Positions 42,344 through 50,165 of a stretch of DNA of 64,000 nt are shown piece by piece. The first letter of the stretch is position 1. Each line of letters starts with the position of its first letter. The notes beneath the pieces are model-generated. The model was not told the origin of the DNA, did not search any database, and saw only the letters and a program-made list of their open reading frames with translations. A program made the position numbers and the translations under genes. Source of the DNA: Gemmatimonadaceae bacterium (GTDB lineage: Bacteria > Gemmatimonadota > Gemmatimonadetes > Gemmatimonadales > Gemmatimonadaceae); NCBI GenBank assembly GCA_030835125.1, contig JAUQWM010000005.1, positions 124,001-188,000 on the forward strand. The letters are read 5' to 3'.

Positions 42344-42669
42344 GAGGGATGTCCGGTGTGTGTTTGGGTTTCTAATACGTCGAACCGGGTCAGCGCAAAT
42401 CGACAGGCGTGATGAGTCGTGGATCCTGCCGGTCGGCGCCGGCACAACACCGAGGCGCCATGGTCCGGCTGGGCTCGTCGGGATCCTTGATCGGCTCCAT
42501 ACCAGCTCGCCGCGGGGAGCAGCGAGTTCACTTGAACGGAGGCCCCATGTCCTCGCGCGCCTCATGGTCGCGACCGCAGGCGCGTCGACATCAACGGCTG
42601 ACGATGCAGCAAGGGCTACCGGCGCAAGTGTATCGCGCCGGTGGCCGTCGAACGCACGAGACGTCGTGC
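42344..42669. other. Gene-free stretch between two minus-strand genes
   Basis: No coding frame that I trust. It should contain the promoter of the FAD oxidase and the end of the beta-helix transcript. A short hairpin (GGCGC ... GCGCC at about 42620) could act as terminator. Confidence 0.35.
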
Positions 42670-44133
42670 TCAGGGCACTATCGTCACCGGAACGTTGCTG
42701 CCGGTGGTCGGTCCGGCGGTGTTCCCGTTGAGCGTCACGGCCGTCAGCGTCAGGGAGCCAATGCCCGGTGCCTGCTGGTCTGCGCGGATGCCCGCACCGC
42801 CGTTGTTCGAGGCACTCGACGCGGTCACAGTCGCGGTCAGGTTGCCGGCATCGGACCCATCGAGCCTGTTCTCGTCGAAGTCGATTCCGTGGTCGGCGTT
42901 ACCGATGGACGTCGCGTTCCTGATGTCGGAGACCAGGTTGCCCACGGCGTCTTCGCGGATGCTGATCCCCCCGATGACGTTCAGCGATGTCTCGACGTTG
43001 ACGATGGTCGTCCGCAGTTCCCCGGCGCCCTTCTCCCGGATCTTGAGTCCCGCGTCGCCGCCGTCGGCGCCATTGCCGTTGGCCTTGATGCCGACCATCG
43101 TCGAGACCAGGTCTCCGCCGCCGGCAAAGTCGTCATCCTCCTCATAGTCGATCCCTTCCTCGCGATTTCCGTTCGCCTCGACGAGCGTCAGGTCCACTCG
43201 CAGGTCGCCGGCGTTGTTCTCGTTGAAATCGAGGCCTTCCTCGTAGTTGTCGTTCGCGGCGGTCAGGACGAGGCGCCCGATGATGCTGCCGGCGTCCGCC
43301 TCATCGATGTCGAAGCCGTCATCGAGGTCGGCGGGGTCGAACTGTCCGTTCCGCTCGAACCGGGTCCCGAACACGTTGACGCGGACATCGCCTTCGCCGC
43401 GCTCGTCGAGCTCCACGCCGTCGGCCCCGTTGTCCTCGGAACGCACCATGCTCAAGGTGAGGGTGAGGTTGCCGGCGCCGCCCTCGTTCACGCGCAGGCC
43501 ATCGCGATCCGAGACACTGAAGCCGTTCCCGGCAAAGCGCGTGGCGATCGCGGTGACTTCGACCGAAGCGGCCGATCCCGCGGGATCAGGCTGGACGTCG
43601 TCCTGGGTCGACGGGTCCTCCTGGTCATTCACGAGGACGCCGTGCCCGCGATTCCCGATGATCTCCACGTTGGTCAGGGAGACACGAATGGTGCCCGTTG
43701 CCGAAGGGGGCACCTCCACGGCGATGCCTTCACCGGGTGCATTGCGCACGACGATGTTGCTGACCCTGAGGTCCCCGCCCCCGGTGGCCTGGAAGGCGGT
43801 ACCGCCGGCACCGGCGCCGTCGATGGTCGCCCGCTTGCCGTCGATCGACAGGTCCTGGGACCCGGTGAAGACCACGCCGCTGGCCAGGTACACGGTTCCG
43901 ACGCCAGGACGGAACACGACGTGACGGATCCAGGGGTTGCTGTTCGCCTGCTCGACGGCGCGCCGGAATGAACCATGGCCCGCATTGTTGGCGTTGGTCA
44001 CGAGCACCGTCCCGGCAACGACCAAATTCGCATCCGGTGCGGACAGGTCGAGCTTCGCGTCGGGGGCGACGGGGGTGGCATCGGAACAGGCCATCGCCAG
44101 CATGGCGGTCAGAACGGTGGCAACTCGCTTCAC
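42670..44133 (-). CDS. Beta-helix lipoprotein with acidic repeats
   Basis: The protein has 487 residues with a GTG start at 44133 and GGAGAG upstream. The signal VATVLTAMLAMACSD ends in a lipobox. The front third is like a right-handed beta-helix of the CSLREA/pectate-lyase type (VLVTNANNAGHGSFRRAVEQAN). From about residue 205 come nine repeats of about 28 residues with the pattern DG(L/V/I)x(V/I/L)DExxxGDLxVxLxxxxxxxN. The acidic turn in each repeat could bind calcium. It is probably a surface-exposed adhesin or matrix protein; this is inference. Confidence 0.75.
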   Translation of the reverse strand: MKRVATVLTAMLAMACSDATPVAPDAKLDLSAPDANLVVAGTVLVTNANNAGHGSFRRAVEQANSNPWIRHVVFRPGVGTVYLASGVVFTGSQDLSIDGKRATIDGAGAGGTAFQATGGGDLRVSNIVVRNAPGEGIAVEVPPSATGTIRVSLTNVEIIGNRGHGVLVNDQEDPSTQDDVQPDPAGSAASVEVTAIATRFAGNGFSVSDRDGLRVNEGGAGNLTLTLSMVRSEDNGADGVELDERGEGDVRVNVFGTRFERNGQFDPADLDDGFDIDEADAGSIIGRLVLTAANDNYEEGLDFNENNAGDLRVDLTLVEANGNREEGIDYEEDDDFAGGGDLVSTMVGIKANGNGADGGDAGLKIREKGAGELRTTIVNVETSLNVIGGISIREDAVGNLVSDIRNATSIGNADHGIDFDENRLDGSDAGNLTATVTASSASNNGGAGIRADQQAPGIGSLTLTAVTLNGNTAGPTTGSNVPVTIVP

Positions 44134-44260
44134 GGGACTCTCCAGGGTGGGGGCGGTCGTGGATCGGCAGGATCTCCGACCTCCCGAGTGGGAAGGATGA
44201 CGAAGCTGGGAGTCCCTCCATGCAACGGCGTCACGCGGGAGTAACAGTCGTGACTCGCCC

Positions 44261-44410
44261 TCAGCCCGGGATCGCTGACGACCCCACCTCGTGGAGTTCC
44301 CGCAGGCGCCGTTGCAGGAATCGTTGCTCGGGTGCCTGGCTGGCCAGCGCCAGGGCACGATCGTAGGCCTCGATCGCTTCCGCGGCGCGACCCAGCCGGC
44401 GGAGCAGGTA
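44261..44410 (-). pseudogene. C-terminal remnant of an ECF42 sigma factor
   Basis: The frame to the stop at 44261 reads YLLRRLGRAAEAIEAYDRALALASQAPEQRFLQRRLRELHEV, the tail of the sigma factor at 12541 (LLRRLGRTADAVASYEVALTLAGQAPEQRFLQRRLADLRE). Nucleotide similarity is close up to GACCCAGCCGGCGGAGCAGGT (44388-44408) and then stops dead. The rest of the gene is missing. Confidence 0.75.
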
Positions 44411-45058
44411 AACATCGGCCTCGTCGAGCTGCCGGAGGGCGTCACCCTCATTCGCATCGGCAGGCCGCTGTGGCCCGAGTTCGCGGCGTGGCGCTATGGG
44501 CGCCGCTTCTCGCGGCGCCGGGTGAAGACGGGGTTGGCCGCGGGCACCATCATCACCGGCGCGCTGGGCGCGGCGGCTGGCGCGGTGGCGGCGGGGTTCG
44601 GCGGGATCGCTTTCGTCGCCGCCTATGCCGCCGGCCTCTGGATCATGGACGAGGGACCGAAGCGCCGTCCCGTGGCCGCGTTCAATTACCGCGACCGGTT
44701 CTACTACCTGACCCAGGACGACGCCGAGGCGACCCGCGTCTTCGAGGACGGCCGCTCTTCGTTCGGGCTCGCCTTCCACCATGCCGGCGGGGTGCAGCTG
44801 TTGCGAGGCCCCGATGTGCTGCGCGTGCTGGGCCGCGTGATCCCCTCGCTCAGCCCGTTCGGCGGCAACCGCCAGGAAGTGGTCGGCGCGATCGAGGTGA
44901 TCGACCGCGCCGGCAGCGCCAACGTGTGCATCAACGAGACGCTGACACGCGCCACTCGTCAGGCAGGGTTTCTTACCGAGTTGCCGGTGGAGACGCGGCT
45001 GGCGCTCGAGATGTCGCTTCAGGAGCAGGGTGAGCGGACGGCGCTCGACGGCGAGATG
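44411..45058 (+). pseudogene. Truncated paralogue of the zinc-ribbon membrane gene
   Basis: From AACATCGG at 44411 the DNA encodes NIGLVELPEGVTLIRIGRPLWPEFAAWRYGRRFSRRRVKTGLAAG through LALEMSLQEQGERTALDGEM, about 80% identical to residues 75-290 of the gene at 15798. The zinc ribbon (first 74 residues) and the last 45 residues are lost. It is joined at its left to the sigma remnant and at its right to the accessory island. A fused reading frame (44291-45256) is open but lacks a credible start. Confidence 0.75.
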
Positions 45059-45540
45059 ACTGTCCGAACTATGGAGTCACGCATTGCGTTGATCGCGCGA
45101 TCCAACACTTCGAGCGCCTCCATCGCACGGTCAAGATATGGCTCGTCACGACGCGGATCGCCGGATTGTCTCATGATCGCTTCGGCCATTGCACTCCCAA
45201 GCTCGGGCCCGGCCTTTTCCACCCCTGCAAGCTCGGGGCCTAACTCCGGAGCGTAGAGATGAACGAGCATACGTAACCGTGCCCACGGAACTGCAGGCCC
45301 ACGGTTCTGCGAGCGCGTTCCGGTCCGGACTGCAAAGATCGTTTCTCCAATGCCGGATCCGTAAGCTTCTCGCACTTGCTCGAGTGCCTCATAGATGGCC
45401 TCGAGCCGACGTCGCGCTGCCTCCCAGGACTCCCACGCTCTCTCACGACGAAAGGCAAGCCGAGCCCTTAGAGATTCCACCAAGCCGCCTACGAGCACGC
45501 CGCCTAGCGCCGCTGAAGCTCCAATCCAAGCAGGATCCAC
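45019..45540 (-). CDS. Hypothetical membrane-anchored protein
   Basis: The protein has 173 residues with a GTG start at 45540; a longer frame from 45645 runs into attC-like site I. The N-terminus DPAWIGASAALGGVLVGGLVESLRARLAFRRERAWESWEAARRRLEAIYEALEQV has one membrane helix and then a coiled coil, a layout common in plasmid and phage hypothetical proteins. Its last 13 residues are encoded by the antisense of the neighbouring pseudogene, so the natural C-terminus was probably replaced at the junction. Confidence 0.5.
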   Translation of the reverse strand: MDPAWIGASAALGGVLVGGLVESLRARLAFRRERAWESWEAARRRLEAIYEALEQVREAYGSGIGETIFAVRTGTRSQNRGPAVPWARLRMLVHLYAPELGPELAGVEKAGPELGSAMAEAIMRQSGDPRRDEPYLDRAMEALEVLDRAINAMRDSIVRTVISPSSAVRSPCS

Positions 45541-45584
45541 AACAGGTCGGGGTGTAAAGGTCAGACTAAACGGATACAGTCCAG

Positions 45585-45679
45585 CGGCGGTGCATCCGGT
45601 AACATCGGGCGGGGACACGAGCGCAGCGAGTGCCTTCTCGCGCATGGTTGATCTCCGCCAGCTGCAACCACTGTTAGGC
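45585..45679 (+). repeat. Possible attC-like site I
   Basis: It ends CAACCACTGTTAGGC with an exact GTTAGGC box (45673-45679). The inner CTCCGCCAGCTGCAACCAC resembles the right half of site A, and GAGCGCAGCGAGTGCC recalls the middle of site F. The left end is not clear. Confidence 0.35.
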
Positions 45680-45688
45680 AGCGCGGCA

Positions 45689-46141
45689 TCACCATGCGTC
45701 GTGGGGCTTCAGGAGGCGACATGAGTACTCCTTCGGACCAACTTTCACAGCGAATGTCTCGGATACAATGTGCCACTTGCCTGCCGGATCGCCAGAGCCA
45801 TGGTTGGCACCCATGCAGGAACACTCGCACAGCACACCCACAGCATTCCAGCAAGCCGGCGCGCACTTCTCGGTAACGCTAAAGGGCTGGATAACCCAAA
45901 CGGCGCCAAAGCGGTCAAGGAGTCGTCGAATAGTGTCTTCAAACCACGCCTTCGGGATGTCCCAGGCCAAATGATCTGGGAGCCACTTTGGCTTGGTCCG
46001 ACGGTCGTTCCGAAGCCAATCTCGGTTGCTCTTGGCGAAGGGGAGGCGAACCAAGAGTGGTCGAATTCTTCCTTCGCGAAGCACGACTGGCAGAGTCCTT
46101 TGCTTCCAGACGCGATCGAGACGAGGGTCAGTGCCAGACAC
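45689..46141 (-). CDS. Conserved Cys-rich hypothetical protein
   Basis: The protein has 150 residues. The core RPLLVRLPFAKSNRDWLRNDRRTKPKWLPDHLAWDIPKAWFEDTIRRLLDRFGAVWVIQPFSVTEKCAPACWNAVGVLCECSCMGANHGSG looks like a conserved family. It has five Cys in the EKCAPACW and CECSCMGANHG motifs, which suggests a metal or nucleic-acid site. I recall similar hypothetical proteins from mobile regions but cannot name the family. It starts just past attC-like site I, in reverse orientation. Confidence 0.6.
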   Translation of the reverse strand: MSGTDPRLDRVWKQRTLPVVLREGRIRPLLVRLPFAKSNRDWLRNDRRTKPKWLPDHLAWDIPKAWFEDTIRRLLDRFGAVWVIQPFSVTEKCAPACWNAVGVLCECSCMGANHGSGDPAGKWHIVSETFAVKVGPKEYSCRLLKPHDAW

Positions 46142-46627
46142 TGGATGCGTGCGTGAGCGCGTCGGGGATTCGTAAGGGAGATTGGACTTCTCAGTGACAA
46201 CCTACTCGCCGCGTTCCTGGATAAACCGGTAGAACTGAACGGCGGTATTCGTTGTTACCGCTCAGCATGATCGGGCAGTGCCGCAACCGACGCAAGCGCG
46301 ATCCCAGGTAGCAGACCGCCGACAGGACTGGGGAGGGTAGGTCCTTAGCGACTGACTGAAGCACCCCCAGCCTACCAGCGAACGGCCGACACACAAGGCA
46401 CAATTCTCATTCGCGACGCCGCCCTCACCAGCCCGAATGGGCTAACCGCCGTCGCGCGGTCACTCGCAAACACCGTTGCCAAATATGGCCTGACTCCCAG
46501 CCCGGTCCGACGGATGAATCGCGACGAGTACCGCACGCCACTGATTTCCACGTTGGACTCGACATCCGTTGAGCAGAGCGGCTGCGCCTCCTCCGCGCCA
46601 CCGCGTCTCGCGTGAGAAGCTTTGCAC
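46142..46627. other. Gene-poor left part of the island
   Basis: No coding frame has protein-like composition. GGCTAACCGCC at about 46439 is similar to an attC left box. The minus-strand frames here (46191-46403, 46425-46706) show no motif. Confidence 0.35.
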
Positions 46628-46760
46628 GGAACCCGCCGTCAGGGACCAAGACCGCAATTCGTAAGCCTGACGACCCCTGACGACCATCCGCCATCCCCGC
46701 TGGCAACCGCCACTCTGGCGGAGGCGACCAGTCGGTCCGATCTTCTCGCCATGACCGGAC
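46628..46760 (+). repeat. Left 133-bp imperfect direct repeat of the defence locus
   Basis: It aligns without net gaps to 52337-52469 (offset 5709). Shared blocks are CCCGCCG, GACGACCCC/GAGGACCCC, ACGACCATCCG, CACTCTGGCGGA, CCGATCTTC and CGCCATGACCGG. The ATG at 46751 corresponds to the start codon of the AAA gene at 52460, but the frame ends after seven codons. This is a leftover of the same 5' leader. Confidence 0.75.
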
Positions 46761-46807
46761 AGGAGGCGAGCCGTTGAATCGTCACGGCGTTCGGTATACC
46801 TAACGCA

Positions 46808-48613
46808 ATGAAGAATCCACAACCAGATCCGGAGCCACCACCTCCGACGACGGCGTCGCCGCCGTCGGTTCCGGCGATCTACGAGCTCACGATTACTCGG
46901 TTCCGAGGGATCAGTGCGCTCACTTGGCAGCCGGCCAAGGGTGTCAACCTCGTTCTCGGTGGCGGCGACGTCGGCAAGAGCACAATCCTCGACGCGATTG
47001 GTCTGCTCCTCAGTCCAACCAACGCGGCGAACCTGTCGGACACGGACTACTACCTTCGTGACGTCGTCGCCGAGTTCGCGATCGAGGCAGTCGTGTCCTT
47101 GCCCTTGGCGGGCAAGGTCAATCAGCAGGTCAAGCCGTCGTGGCCATGGGTGTGGAACGGCAGCGCGGCCATCGTCCCCAGTATCGAAGGCGACGGACCA
47201 TCGACCTCAGAAGCCGTCTACCGCGTGCGCGTTCGCGGAACTGCCGACCTCGAACTCGCATTCGAAATCGTTCAGCCTGACGGCGCCGCGGATCACTTCT
47301 CCGTTGGCTTACGTCGATCCATCGGGCTCGTGCGACTTAGCGGCGATGATCGGAGTGACCGCGATCTTCGACTCGTGCAGGGCTCGGCCCTCGACCGTCT
47401 TCTGTCCGACAAGGCGCTCCGGTCTCGAATCGCGAGCGAGCTGGCGAAGACCGATGTCCACGAGCGGCTCGCGCCTGAGGCGAAGGCGGCCCTGGAGAAC
47501 CTGGACAAGACGTTCGCGAAACAGGGCTTGCCGAGTGGCCTAGATGTGTCGATCACTGGTGGACCCGGAGTATCTGTCGCGTCGTTGATCGGTCTACGCG
47601 CAACTAGGGCCGGTAAATACCTGCCCCTCGTAAGTTGGGGGGCTGGCACTCGCCGTCTCGCATCGCTGACGATCGCGGAGCAGAATCAAGGCGATCACCC
47701 CGTCATGCTTATCGATGAGATAGAGCGTGGCCTCGAACCCTACCGGCAACGGATGTTGCTCGCAAAGCTCCAGTCGGGAAGTTCGCAGGCATTCGTCACT
47801 ACGCACAGTCCGGCTGCCATCTCGGCCGCGTCCGAAGCGGCGCTCTGGTACGTTGACCACAACCAGAGGGTAGGACGACTTGCGGCTGCGAAGATCGCGA
47901 AGCACCGGTCGAAGGACCCGGACATGTTTCTCGCGCGTGTCGCGATTGTTTGTGAGGGCATCACGGAGGTGGGATTCGTGACGGCTCTACTCGAAGCGAC
48001 CCTCGGCTCGTCACTGCACCACCATGGCGTTCATGTCAGCGATGGCGGCGGAAACGACACGACGCTCGATCTCCTGGAGGCGTTGGCTGACGCGGGGATA
48101 CTCTTCGGGGGCTTTGCCGACGACGAGGGCAGGCATCCCGACCGGTGGCGGGCGGTGATGGCGGCGCACGGCGCGCTGCTCTTTCGGTGGGCCACCGGGT
48201 GCATCGAGGAGAACATTCTCCGTGCCGTCGGCGATGACCAACTGGAGGCCTTTCTGGTCGATCCCGATGGGGACGAGACGGGCACCCGGTTGCGGACCCT
48301 CGCTGATCGCATGAACATGGGCGACGAGAAGGGGTTTGCCGCCCTCCGTGACAGAGCAGGGGCTCGGTTTCGGGACTTTATCGTTGCTGCAGCAACCGGC
48401 GCGGTACCCGATGGAATAGAGGATCGCGATGCAAAGAAGACGCACAAGGCACACGCGCGCTGCTGGTTCAAGAACAACGAGGGCGGTCGCGAACTCGCGA
48501 GGAAGACGTTTCAGCTCGGGTGCTGGTCGGCGGTGAAGGGAGAGTTGCTTCCATTCTGCAACGCGGTACGAAGAGTTGTGGGGCTTGGCGATGTGCCGGA
48601 CGTGCAGCTGTGA
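46808..48613 (+). CDS. OLD-family ATPase with TOPRIM nuclease domain (GajA-like)
   Basis: The protein has 601 residues. The ABC-type ATPase half has Walker A GGGDVGKST (51-59), a signature-like SWGAGTRRLASL (277-287), Walker B PVMLIDEIERGLEP (298-311) and TTHSP. The TOPRIM half has VAIVCEGITEVGF with probable catalytic Glu383, and FADDEG (436-441). Such OLD nucleases cut DNA and are controlled by nucleotides. The gene overlaps a UvrD-like helicase gene by GTGA, the GajA-GajB layout of the Gabija anti-phage system. The Walker A sequence is unusual (GGGDVGKS instead of GxNxxGKS). The ATG at 46808 follows CCTAACGCA. Confidence 0.85.
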   Translation: MKNPQPDPEPPPPTTASPPSVPAIYELTITRFRGISALTWQPAKGVNLVLGGGDVGKSTILDAIGLLLSPTNAANLSDTDYYLRDVVAEFAIEAVVSLPLAGKVNQQVKPSWPWVWNGSAAIVPSIEGDGPSTSEAVYRVRVRGTADLELAFEIVQPDGAADHFSVGLRRSIGLVRLSGDDRSDRDLRLVQGSALDRLLSDKALRSRIASELAKTDVHERLAPEAKAALENLDKTFAKQGLPSGLDVSITGGPGVSVASLIGLRATRAGKYLPLVSWGAGTRRLASLTIAEQNQGDHPVMLIDEIERGLEPYRQRMLLAKLQSGSSQAFVTTHSPAAISAASEAALWYVDHNQRVGRLAAAKIAKHRSKDPDMFLARVAIVCEGITEVGFVTALLEATLGSSLHHHGVHVSDGGGNDTTLDLLEALADAGILFGGFADDEGRHPDRWRAVMAAHGALLFRWATGCIEENILRAVGDDQLEAFLVDPDGDETGTRLRTLADRMNMGDEKGFAALRDRAGARFRDFIVAAATGAVPDGIEDRDAKKTHKAHARCWFKNNEGGRELARKTFQLGCWSAVKGELLPFCNAVRRVVGLGDVPDVQL

Positions 48614-50130
48614 GCGATGACAGCGTCCGTGCTGCGCTCAGATCCGCATACTCACTTGTAGTCGTGGAGGCTCCAGCCGGTTGCGGCAAGACGCATCAGG
48701 GTGCGGACTACGCCCGTGAACTTGTGGATGGCGTCGGCCACGGCCGACCGCTGATCCTGACGCACACACACGCAGCATGTTCGGTATTCGCCGAACGTAC
48801 CAAGGGGGCGGGCACCAAAGTGGAGATTCGTACCATCGACAGCGTCATCGCCAACGTCGCGGCCGCATATCATGTCGGACTTGGTATTCCGGCGGACACC
48901 GCGTCATGGGTCCGCCAGCAGGAAGATGGATACGCGATGCTGGCGCAGAAGGTGGCGCTGTTGCTGACGCGATACCCGATGATCGCGTCGGCGCTGGCGT
49001 GCCGCTATCCGGTCGTGATATGCGACGAGCATCAAGATTCAAGCGGAGACCAGCACGCGATCGTGATGGCGATGCTCGAAGCGGGTGCGAGGCTTCGCGT
49101 CTTCGCCGATCCGATGCAGTCGATCTTTCGGGACAAGTCCGTTACAGGCTCCAAACCGCCGTGGGACTGGACCGCGCTCCAGGCCAGGGCCCAAGTCAGT
49201 GACGAGCTCGATTTGCCGCACCGGTGGAAAGACGGCTGTCCGGATCTGGGCACATGGTCGCTCGCGGCGCGCCGCAGCCTTTTGAACGACCAGCCCATCG
49301 ACCTCCGAACAGGCGTGCCATCGAGCGTTGCTGTGGTCGTGGCCGAGAATCAAGCCCAAAAGAATCTCGAATACGCCCTGTCGAAGAGTGCTCGCAAGCC
49401 CATGGATCAGTTCGTGGAGCGCGACGCTTCGCTTCTGGTCCTCACGCGTCACAACCAAACGGCGAAGTCGTTGCGCGCCTTCTTCGGGCGCCGAGTTCTG
49501 CTGTGGGAGGGGCATACGAGGTCAGCGTTGGAGGGCCTCGTGGACCGCATAAGCTCCGCCAGAGGAAACAGCGCCGGGCTTGCCGAAGCGGTCGTCTCGT
49601 TCATGGGCGATGTTGGGAAGGGCTTTAGCCCGTCCGCATTCGGTGATGCGTTCGTGCAAGAGGCTACGGAGGGCTGCACGAGGATCCGAAAGGGAAAGCC
49701 AGCGACGATTCAATGTCTGGCACGGTATATCGTTGACGATCCAAGCCACTATGGCGTCGCCAGGTGTCTTGCGCGCATCGACGAGCTGAGGAAGTCGGAC
49801 GCGGCGTTCGCTGCCGTCGAGATTGACCACGCCAGCGAGTTTCGCGACGCCATCCGGCTGGGAGATCACGAGAATACGGATGAGGGGCTGGCCCAGATCA
49901 CGCACCATCGGACATACTCACGGCCTCTACCACCGAGGAAGGCGATCAGCACCATCCACAAGGCCAAGGGACTTGAGTGTGACAGCGTAATCGTGATGCC
50001 CTGCGATGCGAAGACGTTTCCCGGCAACCGCGAGGCCCGGTGCCTTCTCTATGTCGCCCTCAGTCGCGCGAAGAAGCGGTTGATGCTCGTAGTGTCACGC
50101 CAGAAGCCGAGCCCGTTGTTCCTTATGTAG
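48610..50130 (+). CDS. UvrD/Rep-like superfamily 1 helicase (GajB-like)
   Basis: The protein has 506 residues from a GTG whose last two bases overlap the previous stop. Motif I is APAGCGKT (21-28), Ia THTHAA, II VVICDEHQDSS (135-145), III LRVFADPMQSIF; the later motifs include ISTIHKAKGLECDSVIVMPCD and LLYVALSRAKKRLMLVVS. It lacks the 2B insertions of full UvrD and is the size of GajB (about 500). In Gabija the helicase partner activates or loads the OLD nuclease. The overlap with that gene implies coupled translation and a joint complex. Confidence 0.88.
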   Translation: MSDDSVRAALRSAYSLVVVEAPAGCGKTHQGADYARELVDGVGHGRPLILTHTHAACSVFAERTKGAGTKVEIRTIDSVIANVAAAYHVGLGIPADTASWVRQQEDGYAMLAQKVALLLTRYPMIASALACRYPVVICDEHQDSSGDQHAIVMAMLEAGARLRVFADPMQSIFRDKSVTGSKPPWDWTALQARAQVSDELDLPHRWKDGCPDLGTWSLAARRSLLNDQPIDLRTGVPSSVAVVVAENQAQKNLEYALSKSARKPMDQFVERDASLLVLTRHNQTAKSLRAFFGRRVLLWEGHTRSALEGLVDRISSARGNSAGLAEAVVSFMGDVGKGFSPSAFGDAFVQEATEGCTRIRKGKPATIQCLARYIVDDPSHYGVARCLARIDELRKSDAAFAAVEIDHASEFRDAIRLGDHENTDEGLAQITHHRTYSRPLPPRKAISTIHKAKGLECDSVIVMPCDAKTFPGNREARCLLYVALSRAKKRLMLVVSRQKPSPLFLM

Positions 50131-50165
50131 GTTGGAGGTCAACCCCATTAGCCCTTCGGAGTATT

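Noticed and set aside
44291-45256. Fused open frame joining sigma-factor antisense, the zinc-ribbon remnant and island DNA
   Set aside because: The first third is antisense of a sigma-gene tail and the last third is antisense of another gene, so only the middle is ancestral coding sequence; treated as a pseudogene.
46191-46403. Minus-strand 70-codon frame in the left part of the island
   Set aside because: No motif, no ribosome site, and composition unlike neighbouring proteins.
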